This document shows, one piece after another, positions 15,992-24,996 of a DNA stretch of 64,000 nt. The DNA is taken from positions 6,071,501 through 6,135,500 of the forward strand of contig NZ_CP042176.1 in the NCBI RefSeq assembly GCF_005937885.2, read 5' to 3'. The translations under genes and the position numbers were made by a program. This DNA is from Bradyrhizobium sp. KBS0727. Its GTDB lineage: Bacteria > Pseudomonadota > Alphaproteobacteria > Rhizobiales > Xanthobacteraceae. The notes beneath the pieces were generated by a model. It was not told the origin of the DNA and made no database searches. It saw only the letters and a list, made by a program, of their open reading frames with translations. Numbering within the stretch: position 1 is the stretch's first letter; every line of letters begins with the position of its first letter.

Positions 15992-17263
15992 ATGTTCTCG
16001 AGAGCCGCCACGCGTCTTGCGTGCGCGACGGTATTGCTGGTCAGCCCATGGCTGGCGGGTGCCGCGCATTCACAAACCCTCACTTTGGGGACCGCGCTGC
16101 AGCGCGCGCTCGCCGCCAGTCCGCGGCTGACCGCAGCCGAGCGCGACGTCGGCATCGCCACGGGCCAGCGCATCCAGGCCGGCGCGTTGATCAATCCCGA
16201 ACTCTCCTATGAACAGGACAATTCGTTCGGCTCCGGCAAATATAGTGGCACCAAGTCGGCCGAGACCACGTTGCAGATCAGCCAGCTGTTCGAACTGTTC
16301 GGCAAGCGTGACGCGCGCATCGCCGCGGGCGTGGCCGGTGTCGAGACGGCGGCGATCCAGCGCAAGGCCGTCAGGCTCGAAATATTGTCGGAGACCGCGA
16401 TTGCCTTTCTCAGCGTGCTGGGGCTGCAGCGCCGGATCCAGATCCTCGACGAACAGGTCGCCGACATCGACCGAATCACGCCGCTGCTGCAGCGACGGGT
16501 CGAGGCCGGCGCCTCCTCGCCGGCGGAAACCGGCCGGGCCGAGGTCGCCTCCGCCCTGGTGAAGGCCGATCGCGAACGGGCGCGCGCCGCGCTCGCCAGC
16601 GCCAGGCGCGAACTCGCGATCCTGATGGGCGATACGTCCGCGAAGTTCTCGACCGTCTCGGGCAAGCTCGATGCCACCGGTCGGCCGCCATCGTTCGCGG
16701 CCGTCGTGGCCGCGATCGACGCCAATCCGCAACTGATGCGCTGGACCGCGGTCTACGCACAGCGCAATGCCGAACTGCTGCTGGCGCGGCTGAAACCCTA
16801 TCCGGATGTACGGTTCGCCGCAGGCTGGCGGCATTACAACGAAAGCAACGCCGACGCCGTCAGGCTCACGCTCGCGGTCCCGATCCCGGTGTTCGACCAG
16901 AACCAGGGCAACATTCTTTCGGCGCAGGAGAGCCTCGACAAGACCAGGGCCGAGCGTGACGCCAACCGGAACACGCTGATCGTGCTGGCGGGGCGCGCCT
17001 ACGATTCGCTGCAGGGCTCGCTGCGCGAACTGGCGGTGCTGCGCGACACTGCGGTGCCGAAGTCGCGTCTGGCCGCGGATGCGATCTCTGGGGGATACGG
17101 CCAGGGGCGCTTCACGCTGCTCGAAGTGCTGGACGCGCAGGCCAGCGTCGCCCAGGCGCGCCTTCGCGAACAGGAAGCGCTGCAGAATTTCCACGTCGCC
17201 GTCGCCACCATCGAAGGACTGGTCGGCAATCCCTTTGCACTGGCGCGGGAGAGCGCACGATGA
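15992..17263 (+). CDS. czcC: CzcC-like TolC-family outer membrane protein
   Basis: This 423-residue outer membrane factor has a Sec signal (to about residue 24, AGAAHSQ) and the two-repeat helical pattern of the TolC family. The N-proximal GTALQRALAASPRL, the INPELSYEQDNSFG strand and the VPIPVFDQNQGN segment are characteristic of CzcC-type channels. Unlike the outer membrane factor at 6065, it has no lipobox. It should pair with the CzcB and CzcA products encoded immediately downstream. Its stop overlaps the ATG of czcB (17260-17263), so the genes form a translationally coupled operon. Confidence 0.92.
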   Translation: MFSRAATRLACATVLLVSPWLAGAAHSQTLTLGTALQRALAASPRLTAAERDVGIATGQRIQAGALINPELSYEQDNSFGSGKYSGTKSAETTLQISQLFELFGKRDARIAAGVAGVETAAIQRKAVRLEILSETAIAFLSVLGLQRRIQILDEQVADIDRITPLLQRRVEAGASSPAETGRAEVASALVKADRERARAALASARRELAILMGDTSAKFSTVSGKLDATGRPPSFAAVVAAIDANPQLMRWTAVYAQRNAELLLARLKPYPDVRFAAGWRHYNESNADAVRLTLAVPIPVFDQNQGNILSAQESLDKTRAERDANRNTLIVLAGRAYDSLQGSLRELAVLRDTAVPKSRLAADAISGGYGQGRFTLLEVLDAQASVAQARLREQEALQNFHVAVATIEGLVGNPFALARESAR

Positions 17264-18240
17264 AGCGATCGACCATTCTGACCGGCGTGATTGCGGCGAT
17301 CGCAATCGGCGCGTTCGGCTATCGGATGCTGTCCCCTCCCTTGGCCCGCGAACCCGCGGCGCAAACCGAAAAGAAGGAATCGAAGGCCGCCAATGAGCAC
17401 GTGGCGCCGGACGAACACGCCGCCGATCGTATCCTGATCAGCGACGTCAAACTCGCCGCCGCCGGCGTGGTGCTGTCGGAAGCCGGCGCCGTCACGCTCA
17501 GCGACACGCTGCAGTTCAACGGCCTGCTGCGCGCCAACCAGGAAGCCGTCGTGCAGGTGACGCCGCGGTTTCCCGGGATCGTGCGCGCCATCCGCAAGCG
17601 CATCGGCGACGCGGTCGCCAGGGACGAGGCGATGGCCTCGATCGAGAGCAACCAGAGCCTGACCGTCTATGAACTCAAGGCGCCGATCGGCGGAACGGTG
17701 ATCGAGCGGCAGATATCGCTCGGCGAGTACGCTTCGGAACAGAAACCCGCCTTCGTCGTCGCGGACCTGTCGTCGATCTGGGTCGACCTGTCGATCTACC
17801 GGCAGGATCTCAAGCGGGTGCGGATCGGCGACGAGGTGCTGATCGACCCCGAGGACGGCGGCGGCGACATCAAGGGATCGATCTCCTATGTCGCGCCGAT
17901 CGGCGCCAGCGACACCCAGACGGCGCTGGCCCGCCTCGTGCTGCCGAATCCGGACGGCCGGCTGCGGCCGGGACTGTTCGTCACCGCGCGGCTGGTGCTG
18001 GCCAAGCGCCAGGTTGCCGTCGCGGTGCGCGCCGGCGCGATCCAGACGCTGGAGAACAAGACCGTCGTGTTCGTGCGCGAGAACGGCGACAAGATCGAGG
18101 CCCGTCCGGTCGAACTCGGCGAGGCCGATCCGAAGTTCGTCGAGATCCGTGCCGGATTATCTGCCGGCGAACGCTACGTCGCCGAGAACAGTTTCGTGGT
18201 GAAGGCCGAGATGGGCAAGGGAGACGGCGACCATGATTGA
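17260..18240 (+). CDS. czcB: CzcB-like RND periplasmic adaptor
   Basis: This 326-residue membrane fusion protein has a short N-terminal anchor and a polar linker with His residues (NEHVAPDEHAADR). It continues into the barrel-sandwich domain with FPGIVRAIRKRIGDAV and the KAPIGGTVIERQISLGEY segment typical of CzcB/CusB adaptors, then a beta-barrel and membrane-proximal domain. It lacks the YYRNPMG metal-binding motif found in the CusB-like protein upstream. It bridges the CzcA pump and the CzcC channel. Its end overlaps the czcA start by 8 bases. Confidence 0.92.
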   Translation: MKRSTILTGVIAAIAIGAFGYRMLSPPLAREPAAQTEKKESKAANEHVAPDEHAADRILISDVKLAAAGVVLSEAGAVTLSDTLQFNGLLRANQEAVVQVTPRFPGIVRAIRKRIGDAVARDEAMASIESNQSLTVYELKAPIGGTVIERQISLGEYASEQKPAFVVADLSSIWVDLSIYRQDLKRVRIGDEVLIDPEDGGGDIKGSISYVAPIGASDTQTALARLVLPNPDGRLRPGLFVTARLVLAKRQVAVAVRAGAIQTLENKTVVFVRENGDKIEARPVELGEADPKFVEIRAGLSAGERYVAENSFVVKAEMGKGDGDHD

Positions 18241-21200
18241 CGCCATCCTCGCCTTCGCCATCCGGCAGCGCTGGCTGGTTCTGTTGCTGACGCTCGGAGC
18301 CGGCGTCTTCGGGGCGTGGAATTTCACCCGGCTTCCGATCGACGCGCTGCCCGATATCACCAACGTTCAGGTGCAGATCAATACCTCTGCGCCCGGCTAT
18401 TCGCCGCTCGAAGCCGAACAGCGGATCACCTTTCCGATCGAGACGGCCATGGGCGGACTGCCCAAGCTGCAATATACTCGCTCGCTGTCGCGCTACGGCT
18501 TGAGCCAGGTCACCGTGATCTTCCAGGACGGCACCGATCTCTATTTCGCCCGCCAGCTCGTCAACGAACGCATCCAGCAGGTGCGGGATCAATTGCCGTC
18601 GGGAATCGAAACCACGATGGGGCCGATCTCGACCGGTCTCGGCGAAATCTACATGTACACCGTGGAGGCGAAGCCCGGCGCCCGAACCCCGGGCGGCGGC
18701 GAATACACCACGACCGAACTGCGAACCATTCAGGACTGGATCATCAAGCCGCAATTGCGCACCGTGCCCGGCGTGATCGAGGTCAATTCGATCGGCGGCT
18801 TCGCGCGCCAGTTTCACGTGCAGCCCGATCCCGGCCGGCTGATGGCCTACAAAATCGGTTTTCGCGACGTCATGACGGCGCTGGCCAGCAACAACGCCAA
18901 TGTCGGCGCCGGCTATATCGAGCGCAACGGCGAGCAGTACCTGGTGCGCGCCCCGGGCCAGGTGTCCTCGATCGAGGAAATCCGCGACATCGTGATCGGC
19001 TCGCGCGGCGGCGTGCCGGTGCGGATCCGTGACATCGCGGATGTCCAGGAGGGCAAGGAACTGCGCACCGGCGCGGCGACGGTAAACGGCGCCGAAACGG
19101 TGCTCGGGACCGCGATGCTGCTGATCGGTGAAAACAGCCGCACGGTGGCACAGCGGGTGGCCGCCAAACTTCAGGAGATCGCGAAGTCGCTGCCCGAGGG
19201 CGTCGTGGCGCGCGCCGTCTACGACCGCACCCACCTTGTCGAAGCCACCATCGCGACGGTGCAAACGAACCTGCTGGAGGGCGCGCTGCTGGTCATCGCG
19301 ATCCTGTTCCTGATCCTGGGCAATATCCGCGCCGCCATCGTCACCGCCTGCGTGATTCCGCTCTCCATGCTGTTCACGATCACCGGCATGGTGGAGACGA
19401 AGGTCAGCGCCAATTTGATGAGCCTCGGCGCCATCGATTTCGGCATCATCATCGACGGCGCCGTGATCATCGTCGAGAACTGCCTGCGGCTGCTGGCGCA
19501 GGAACAGCACCGCCGCGGACGCCTGCTGTCGCTCGACGAGCGGCTGCGCACGATTCTGGACGGCTCAACGGAGGTGATCCGGCCGAGCCTGTTCGGAACC
19601 CTGATCATCGGCGTGGTCTACCTGCCGGTACTGACCCTGACCGGAACCGAAGGCAAGATGTTCACGCCGATGGCGCTGACAGTGCTGATGGCGCTGGCGG
19701 CGGCCGCGCTATTGTCTGTCACCTTCGTTCCCGCGGCCGTCGCGATCATGGTGCGCGGCAGGGTGGCCGAGGGAGAGAACATTTTCATGCGTGGCGCCCG
19801 GCAGCTGTATTTGCCGCTGCTCGGGCGCGCCATCGCGTATCGCCACGCCGTGGCGCTGCTGGCCGTCGTGATCGTCGCCGCCAGCGGTTACGCCGCCACC
19901 CGGATGGGCGGCGAGTTCATCCCGAGCCTCGATGAGGGCGACGCCACCGTCGAGACGCTCCGGATCCCCGGCACCAGCCTGACGCAGAGCGTGGAGATGC
20001 AGCAGCGGCTCGAACTGGCCCTCAAGGAAGTGCCCGAGGTCGCCTCGGTGTTCTCCAAGATCGGCACCGCTGAGATCGCCAACGATCCGATGCCGGTGAA
20101 TGCGGGCGACACCTACGTCATGCTGAAACCGCGGGAGCAATGGCCCGACAGCGGCAAGTCCAAGAACGAGTTGTTCGAGGAACTCGAGGCCGTGGCGAAC
20201 CGCCTGCCCGGTACCTCCTACAGCATGACCCAGCCGATCCAGATGCGGTTCAACGAACTGATCGGCGGCATCCGCAGCGATGTCGGCGTCAAGATCTTCG
20301 GTGACGATCTCGACATCCTGCTTGGCGTCGCGCAGCAGGTGCAGTCGGCGGTCAAGGGCATCCGGGGCGCGGTCGACGTCAAGACCGAACAGGTGGCCGG
20401 GCTTCCGGTATTGACCGTCAAGCTCGAACGGCAGGCCTTGTCGCGCTATGGCCTGAGCGTCGGCGACGTTCAGAACGTCATCGGGATCGCGGTTGGCGGC
20501 AAGAGCGCCGGCAAACTGTTCGAGGGCGACCGGCGCTTCGATATCGTGGTTCGTCTGCCCGAGAAGCTGCGCGGCAATATCGAGACCATCCGGGCAATAC
20601 CGATACCGTTGCCGCCGCAGGAGGATTCAGCGCCCGGACTGCTGCGAACCGGATTGTCGGGCGCTGCGGCGGCGGCGATGCGTTACGTCCCGCTTTCTTC
20701 CGTCGCCTCGATCGACGTCGCCTCCGGCCCCAACCAGATCAGCCGGGAGAACGGCAAGCGGCGCGTCGTCGTGACCATGAACGTGCGCGAACGCGATCTG
20801 GGTTCGTTCGTCGCCGAGGCGCAAGGGGCCGTCGCCGAAAAGGTCAAGCTGCCGGCCGGTTACTGGATCGGCTGGGGCGGCCAGTTCGAGCAGTTCGTCT
20901 CCGCCGCCAAGCGGCTCACCATCGTCGTTCCCATAGCGCTGCTGCTGGTGCTGCTGTTGCTGTTCATGAGCATGGGCTCGATGGCGGATGCGCTTCTGGT
21001 ATTCAGCGGCGTGCCGCTGGCACTGACCGGCGGGATTCTCGCGCTGCTGTTGCGCGGCATTCCGCTGTCGATCAGCGCCGGCGTCGGCTTTATCGCCCTG
21101 TCCGGCGTGGCCGTGCTGAACGGCCTCGTCATCGTCGCCTTCATCGAAAGGCTGCGGCGCGAGGGCGCGCCCGTCATTGATGCCGTCCGCGATGGCGCGC

Positions 21201-21427
21201 TGACCCGGCTGCGGCCGGTCCTGATGACGGCGCTGGTGGCTTCGCTCGGCTTCATCCCGATGGCAATCGCGACCGGCGCGGGCGCCGAAGTGCAGCGGCC
21301 GCTTGCGACCGTCGTGATCGGCGGCATCATCTCCTCGACGATCCTGACCCTGCTGGTGCTGCCGGCGCTGTATGTCCTGTTCCGGAAGGATTCAGTGCCC
21401 GCGGCCGAAGGAGCGGCTTCCGGTTGA
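18233..21427 (+). CDS. czcA: CzcA-type heavy-metal efflux RND transporter (Zn/Co/Cd)
   Basis: This 1064-residue HME-RND pump carries the membrane segment 4 motif DFGIIIDGAVIIVEN. Asp402, Asp408 and Glu415 fall at the same numbers as the essential proton-relay residues known for Cupriavidus CzcA. The copper-relay methionines of CusA are absent; instead the periplasmic domain has NDPMPVNAGD and QMRFNELIGGIRSDV, typical of the divalent cation branch. The substrate is therefore probably Zn, Co or Cd. It is the last gene of the metal island; about 800 bases separate it from flhA. Confidence 0.94.
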   Translation: MIDAILAFAIRQRWLVLLLTLGAGVFGAWNFTRLPIDALPDITNVQVQINTSAPGYSPLEAEQRITFPIETAMGGLPKLQYTRSLSRYGLSQVTVIFQDGTDLYFARQLVNERIQQVRDQLPSGIETTMGPISTGLGEIYMYTVEAKPGARTPGGGEYTTTELRTIQDWIIKPQLRTVPGVIEVNSIGGFARQFHVQPDPGRLMAYKIGFRDVMTALASNNANVGAGYIERNGEQYLVRAPGQVSSIEEIRDIVIGSRGGVPVRIRDIADVQEGKELRTGAATVNGAETVLGTAMLLIGENSRTVAQRVAAKLQEIAKSLPEGVVARAVYDRTHLVEATIATVQTNLLEGALLVIAILFLILGNIRAAIVTACVIPLSMLFTITGMVETKVSANLMSLGAIDFGIIIDGAVIIVENCLRLLAQEQHRRGRLLSLDERLRTILDGSTEVIRPSLFGTLIIGVVYLPVLTLTGTEGKMFTPMALTVLMALAAAALLSVTFVPAAVAIMVRGRVAEGENIFMRGARQLYLPLLGRAIAYRHAVALLAVVIVAASGYAATRMGGEFIPSLDEGDATVETLRIPGTSLTQSVEMQQRLELALKEVPEVASVFSKIGTAEIANDPMPVNAGDTYVMLKPREQWPDSGKSKNELFEELEAVANRLPGTSYSMTQPIQMRFNELIGGIRSDVGVKIFGDDLDILLGVAQQVQSAVKGIRGAVDVKTEQVAGLPVLTVKLERQALSRYGLSVGDVQNVIGIAVGGKSAGKLFEGDRRFDIVVRLPEKLRGNIETIRAIPIPLPPQEDSAPGLLRTGLSGAAAAAMRYVPLSSVASIDVASGPNQISRENGKRRVVVTMNVRERDLGSFVAEAQGAVAEKVKLPAGYWIGWGGQFEQFVSAAKRLTIVVPIALLLVLLLLFMSMGSMADALLVFSGVPLALTGGILALLLRGIPLSISAGVGFIALSGVAVLNGLVIVAFIERLRREGAPVIDAVRDGALTRLRPVLMTALVASLGFIPMAIATGAGAEVQRPLATVVIGGIISSTILTLLVLPALYVLFRKDSVPAAEGAASG

Positions 21428-21592
21428 CCGGCGACGGCAATACATCGGTATGGGAGGGCCACGAAATGATCGTACGATCTCGATCTGTTGCAGCCGGAAT
21501 GCTGCTGAGCCTTACCTTACCTGTGTCTCAGGGTCGCTGCGCGCGGCGGCGCCGGTAGCGCAGATCCACCCTGGAATCCGGAACACATCAGC

Positions 21593-21829
21593 ATGTTGCC
21601 GGCGGAAGTTAGAAGCGCGCTCCAGCACCTTTGCGGACCGTCATTGCAGGCAGCGCACTACTTCGCGACCTATTCCGAAAATTCCCGATTTCTCAATCTA
21701 CACTTTGAAAAATCCCAATGCGGGTCGCAAAATGTGTGCACGCAAGCGGGCTGCCTGCATCAGGTCTACGTGATGAGCCACGGACGGTACCGGCTATTGC
21801 GAAGCTACTACGGCTCCCCCAACGACTGA
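21593..21829 (+). CDS. Small hypothetical protein (78 residues)
   Basis: This short frame encodes a soluble 78-residue protein with an N-terminal helix (MLPAEVRSALQHLCG) and a Cys-containing C-terminal half (SQCGSQNVCTQAGCLHQVY) ending GRYRLLRSYYG. The sequence looks protein-like and its base composition is lower in GC than its neighbours. There is no clear ribosome site before the ATG. It lies in the gap between the metal island and flhA, next to palindromic repeats. I do not recognise a family, and it may be a remnant. Confidence 0.42.
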   Translation: MLPAEVRSALQHLCGPSLQAAHYFATYSENSRFLNLHFEKSQCGSQNVCTQAGCLHQVYVMSHGRYRLLRSYYGSPND

Positions 21830-21863
21830 GACGAAGAGAAGCCGGCACGTTGTTGTCCTCTTC

Positions 21864-21892
21864 CGTTGTCCCGGCCTTGAGCCGGGACAACG
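21864..21892. repeat. Perfect 12-bp inverted repeat
   Basis: Arms at 21864-21875 and 21881-21892 (CGTTGTCCCGGC and its complement) are separated by CTTGA. There is no T-run after the stem, so it is not a typical intrinsic terminator. It resembles the extragenic palindromes that are frequent in Bradyrhizobium genomes. Confidence 0.7.
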
Positions 21893-21910
21893 GGCGACGC
21901 GGGGCCACTT

Positions 21911-22013
21911 CGTCATTCCGGGCGCATCGAAGATGCGAACCCGGAATCTCGAGATTCCCCAGGGTGCGATTGCACCCCTGAGGTTCGATGCTTCGCATCG
22001 CCCCGGAATGACG
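21911..22013. repeat. Palindromic dispersed repeat, long copy
   Basis: The ends CGTCATTCCGGG (21911-21922) and CCCGGAATGACG (22002-22013) form a terminal inverted repeat about 100 bases apart, with internal palindromes around GGTGCGATTGCACC and GCATCG. The same ends occur in a 42-base copy at 62916-62957, so this is a dispersed family. It lies just upstream of the flhA promoter region. Confidence 0.8.
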
Positions 22014-22039
22014 GTCTTTATGACCGGCGCGGGACCCCG

Positions 22040-22054
22040 TTAACCCTTTGCTAA
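22040..22054 (+). promoter_or_regulatory. Candidate CtrA box upstream of flhA
   Basis: The sequence TTAA-CCCTTTG-CTAA fits the CtrA consensus TTAA-N7-TTAA with one mismatch and is followed at once by CCATG. It lies about 170 bases upstream of the flhA ATG at 22223. CtrA control of early flagellar export genes is established in Caulobacter and other alphaproteobacteria. Confidence 0.6.
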
Positions 22055-22222
22055 CCATGCACCCGGCAATAATTGCCGAGTGAAGTCGAGTGTCGTCGAT
22101 CGCGTAAAACGGGAGACCCCGTGGACGCCAGTGCGGTACCTCACTTTCGAACCGTCGGCCCTTCGGCCGTCGCGCAGACGCTGGGCGGCCGCGGCCGCCA
22201 CGCGCGGGGGGAGGCTGCAACC

Positions 22223-24352
22223 ATGGTCGACATCACGGCAGGTCAAGGTGCTGGAACCGGCAACGGCTTCAGCCTCAGTGAAATCGGCGATATTCTGAAG
22301 CGCGGCGATCTGGCGCTGGCGTTCGGCGTCCTCACCATCCTGGTAGTGCTGATCCTGCCGCTGCCTTCGATCGTGCTGGACCTGTTTCTGGCGATCTCGA
22401 TCACGGTCTCGATCCTGATCCTGATGACGTCGCTGTTCATCCAGGCGCCGCTGGAATTCTCATCGTTTCCGACCATCCTGCTGATTTCGACCATGCTGCG
22501 GCTGTCGCTGAACATGGCCTCGACCCGGCTGATCCTGTCGAAGGGCCATGAGGGCACGGCGGCCGCCGGCCACGTCATCGAGGCGTTCGGCAACTTCGTC
22601 ATGAGCGGTAATTTCGTGATCGGAATTATCGTGTTCGCGATTCTCGTGATCGTGAACTTCGTCGTCATCACCAAGGGTTCGGGCCGCATCGCCGAAGTCG
22701 CCGCCCGATTCCAGCTGGACTCGATGCCGGGCAAGCAGATGGCGATCGACGCCGACCTGTCGGCCGGACTGATCGACGAAAAGACCGCCAAGGCGCGCCG
22801 CAAGGAACTGGAGGACGAAAGCGGCTTCTTCGGCGCCATGGACGGCGCCTCGAAATTCGTCCGCGGCGACGCCATCGCGGGCCTTCTGATCGTCTTCATC
22901 AACGTCATCGGCGGCATCATCATCGGCGTCGCGCAACAGGGGCTCTCCTTTGGCGACGCCGCCCGCACCTATACCGTGCTGACGGTCGGCGACGGCCTGG
23001 TCACGCAGGTGCCGGCGCTGATCGTTTCGACCGCGGCGGGTCTGCTGGTGTCGAAGGCCGGCATCACCGGCGCCGCCGACAAGGCGCTGATGAAGCAGCT
23101 CTCGGGCTACCCGCAGGCGCTCGGCATGTCGGCCGGCGTGATGCTGGTGCTGGCGCTGCTGCCGGGCATTCCGATGCTGCCGTTCCTCGCGCTCGGCGGC
23201 GGCGCTGCCGCGCTGGCCTGGAAGGCGCGCAACCACAACCGCAGCACCAAGGCCAAGGCAGCCGCCGAATTGGCAGCGCCCGAGCTCGCGGCAGCCGCCG
23301 CTTCTGCCGCGGCGGAAGAGCCGATCTCCACCGCGCTCAAGATCGACGACCTCAAGATCGAGCTCGGCTACGCGTTGCTGCCGCTGGTCAACGGCCCCGA
23401 CGGCACCGACCGCCTGACCGAGCAGATCAAGGCGCTGCGCCGTTCGCTCGCGGTCGAAATGGGCTTTGTGATGCCGGCGGTGCGCATCCTCGACAACGTC
23501 CAGCTCGAGGCCAACACCTACATCATCAAGATCAAGGAAGTCGACGCCGGCACCGGCAAGATCTGGCCGAACCACTTCATGGTCATGGACCCTGCCGGAA
23601 ACCAGGTGAGCCTGCCCGGCATTCACACCGTCGAGCCGACTTTTGGATTGCCCGCAACCTGGGTCGATGCCGCGCTCAAGGAAGAAGCTTCGCTCAAGGG
23701 CTACACGGTGGTCGATTCCGCCACCGTGCTGTCGACCCACCTGACGGAACTGCTGAAGAACAACATGTCGGACCTGCTGTCCTATGGCGAGGTTCAGAAA
23801 CTCCTGAAGGACCTGCCGAAGGAACAGGGCGAACTGGTCAAGGATATCGTGCCCTCCAGTGTCACGGTCTCCGGCATCCAGCGCGTGCTGCAACTGCTGC
23901 TGGCCGAGCGTATCTCGATCCGCGACCTCTCGACCATCCTCGAAGGCATCGCCGATGCGCTGGCGTTCTCGCGCAATCCCGCCACCATGGTCGAGCATGT
24001 CCGCGCCCGGCTGGCACGGCAGATCTGCGCCCAGAACACCTCCCACAACGGCTATCTGCCGCTGATCGCTCTGTCGGCGCGCTGGGAACAGGCGTTTGCC
24101 GAATCTATCATCGGCAGCGGCGAGGATCGCAGCCTCGCGATGCAGCCGTCCAAGCTGTCGGAGTTCATGACCGCCGTGCGCAACTGCTTTGAACAGGCCG
24201 CCCGCGAAGGCGAGGCGCCGGTGCTGGTGACGTCGGCGGCGATCCGCCCGTTCGTGCGGTCGCTGGTCGAGCGTTTCCGGGCGCAAACCACCGTGCTGTC
24301 GCAGGCGGAAATCCACCCCCGCGCCCGGCTGAAGACGGTCGGCAGCGTCTAG
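22223..24352 (+). CDS. flhA: Flagellar biosynthesis protein FlhA
   Basis: From ATG 22223 (GGGGGGAG at 22206-22213) the product has 709 residues. Residues up to about 330 form the multi-pass membrane part, with the FHIPEP-family segments FPTILLISTMLRLSLN and QVPALIVSTAAGLLVSKAG. The rest is the cytoplasmic domain that docks substrates and chaperones of the flagellar type III export gate. The length is normal for FlhA. A candidate CtrA box lies upstream. Other export genes (fliI, fliJ) lie 3-4 kb downstream on the opposite strand, and no other flagellar gene is adjacent. Confidence 0.97.
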   Translation: MVDITAGQGAGTGNGFSLSEIGDILKRGDLALAFGVLTILVVLILPLPSIVLDLFLAISITVSILILMTSLFIQAPLEFSSFPTILLISTMLRLSLNMASTRLILSKGHEGTAAAGHVIEAFGNFVMSGNFVIGIIVFAILVIVNFVVITKGSGRIAEVAARFQLDSMPGKQMAIDADLSAGLIDEKTAKARRKELEDESGFFGAMDGASKFVRGDAIAGLLIVFINVIGGIIIGVAQQGLSFGDAARTYTVLTVGDGLVTQVPALIVSTAAGLLVSKAGITGAADKALMKQLSGYPQALGMSAGVMLVLALLPGIPMLPFLALGGGAAALAWKARNHNRSTKAKAAAELAAPELAAAAASAAAEEPISTALKIDDLKIELGYALLPLVNGPDGTDRLTEQIKALRRSLAVEMGFVMPAVRILDNVQLEANTYIIKIKEVDAGTGKIWPNHFMVMDPAGNQVSLPGIHTVEPTFGLPATWVDAALKEEASLKGYTVVDSATVLSTHLTELLKNNMSDLLSYGEVQKLLKDLPKEQGELVKDIVPSSVTVSGIQRVLQLLLAERISIRDLSTILEGIADALAFSRNPATMVEHVRARLARQICAQNTSHNGYLPLIALSARWEQAFAESIIGSGEDRSLAMQPSKLSEFMTAVRNCFEQAAREGEAPVLVTSAAIRPFVRSLVERFRAQTTVLSQAEIHPRARLKTVGSV

Positions 24353-24452
24353 AGCCATTCCCGTTTCGATTGGATCGAAACCGGACTCCAGATTCTTAAT
24401 TTTTGACGCGTTTTCTTGACGCGAACCGGATCCACCTCGCTGGAAAACGCCA
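24353..24452. repeat. Dispersed repeat copy A, directly after flhA
   Basis: The element begins at the base after the flhA stop. Its left part has the hairpin GTTTCGAT-TGG-ATCGAAAC (24363-24381). Its right part, 24401-24450, shares about 45 of 50 bases with 43143-43193 (TTTTGACGCGTTTTCTT then ACGCG, ending GAAAACGC). It is therefore a member of a dispersed family; the hairpin may also act in flhA mRNA termination or stability. Confidence 0.75.
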
Positions 24453-24795
24453 TAGGCGGTTTCCTGGCGGGGAGCCGCGTCGGGCCCAAATCAGCGCAAG
24501 GCCGGCGAAGCATTTTCGCCACAGGCAAACGGTTTGTTGGAATCGGCCATTTCGGCGCCGGTCCGCACCTTCGCCGGAAATAACCAATCAAGATATTGAA
24601 CAATATATCGAATTTCTGATTTCAGACGCCCGTGCCGAGTGGCCTGATCGCGGCGGTTCAAGTCTTTTCACCGCCTTGTGATCGCATCTGTGGAACCAAA
24701 CCGGGAATTCCTACGTTTCCTGTCGCGAGACGTTGAACCTGCCTGTGCTTGAGACCGACGAAATTTCACAGGCCGGAAGGCGGCAGGAGACTTCC
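24453..24795. other. Noncoding gap carrying the leader of the 66-residue gene
   Basis: Between the repeat after flhA and the small gene at 24796 I see no convincing gene. The stretch around 24570-24630 is AT-rich for this genome. The right part holds a candidate EcfG promoter (24692-24717) and an AGGAGA ribosome site at 24784-24789. Confidence 0.6.
24692..24717 (+). promoter_or_regulatory. Candidate EcfG (general stress sigma) promoter
   Basis: GGAAC at 24692-24696 is followed by 17 bases and CGTT at 24714-24717, an exact match to the EcfG consensus GGAAC-N16/17-CGTT. Transcription would start about 70 bases before the ATG at 24796, so it is well placed to drive the 66-residue membrane protein. 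Confidence 0.68.
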
Positions 24796-24996
24796 ATGAA
24801 CCACTCGATTTACAGCGCGGATCGCACGACCCATCTCAAGATCGTGGTCGTGGCGCTCGTCGCGGGTATCCTGGTCGCCGGGTTCAGCATCTCGACGCGC
24901 AACAGTTCGGATGAAGGGTTCACCCAGACCGCGCGCGTGATGAAGGCCGGCAAGCCGGTCGTGATTACCAGCTCAGGCAACTCCGTCGTCCGGTAA
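24796..24996 (+). CDS. Small single-pass membrane protein, probably stress-induced
   Basis: This 66-residue protein has a short N-terminus, one strong hydrophobic segment (IVVVALVAGILVAGFSI) and a polar C-terminus with VMKAGKPVVITSSG. It has a good ribosome site (AGGAGA, 24784-24789) and a consensus EcfG promoter, followed by a rho-independent terminator at 25112-25140, so it appears to be a complete single-gene unit. The function is unknown. I recall small proteins of this kind as common in Bradyrhizobium, but I cannot name a family. Confidence 0.78.
   Translation: MNHSIYSADRTTHLKIVVVALVAGILVAGFSISTRNSSDEGFTQTARVMKAGKPVVITSSGNSVVR

Noticed and set aside
22460..24358. 632-codon minus-strand frame
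   Set aside because: Antisense to flhA; composition typical of a shadow frame in high-GC DNA.
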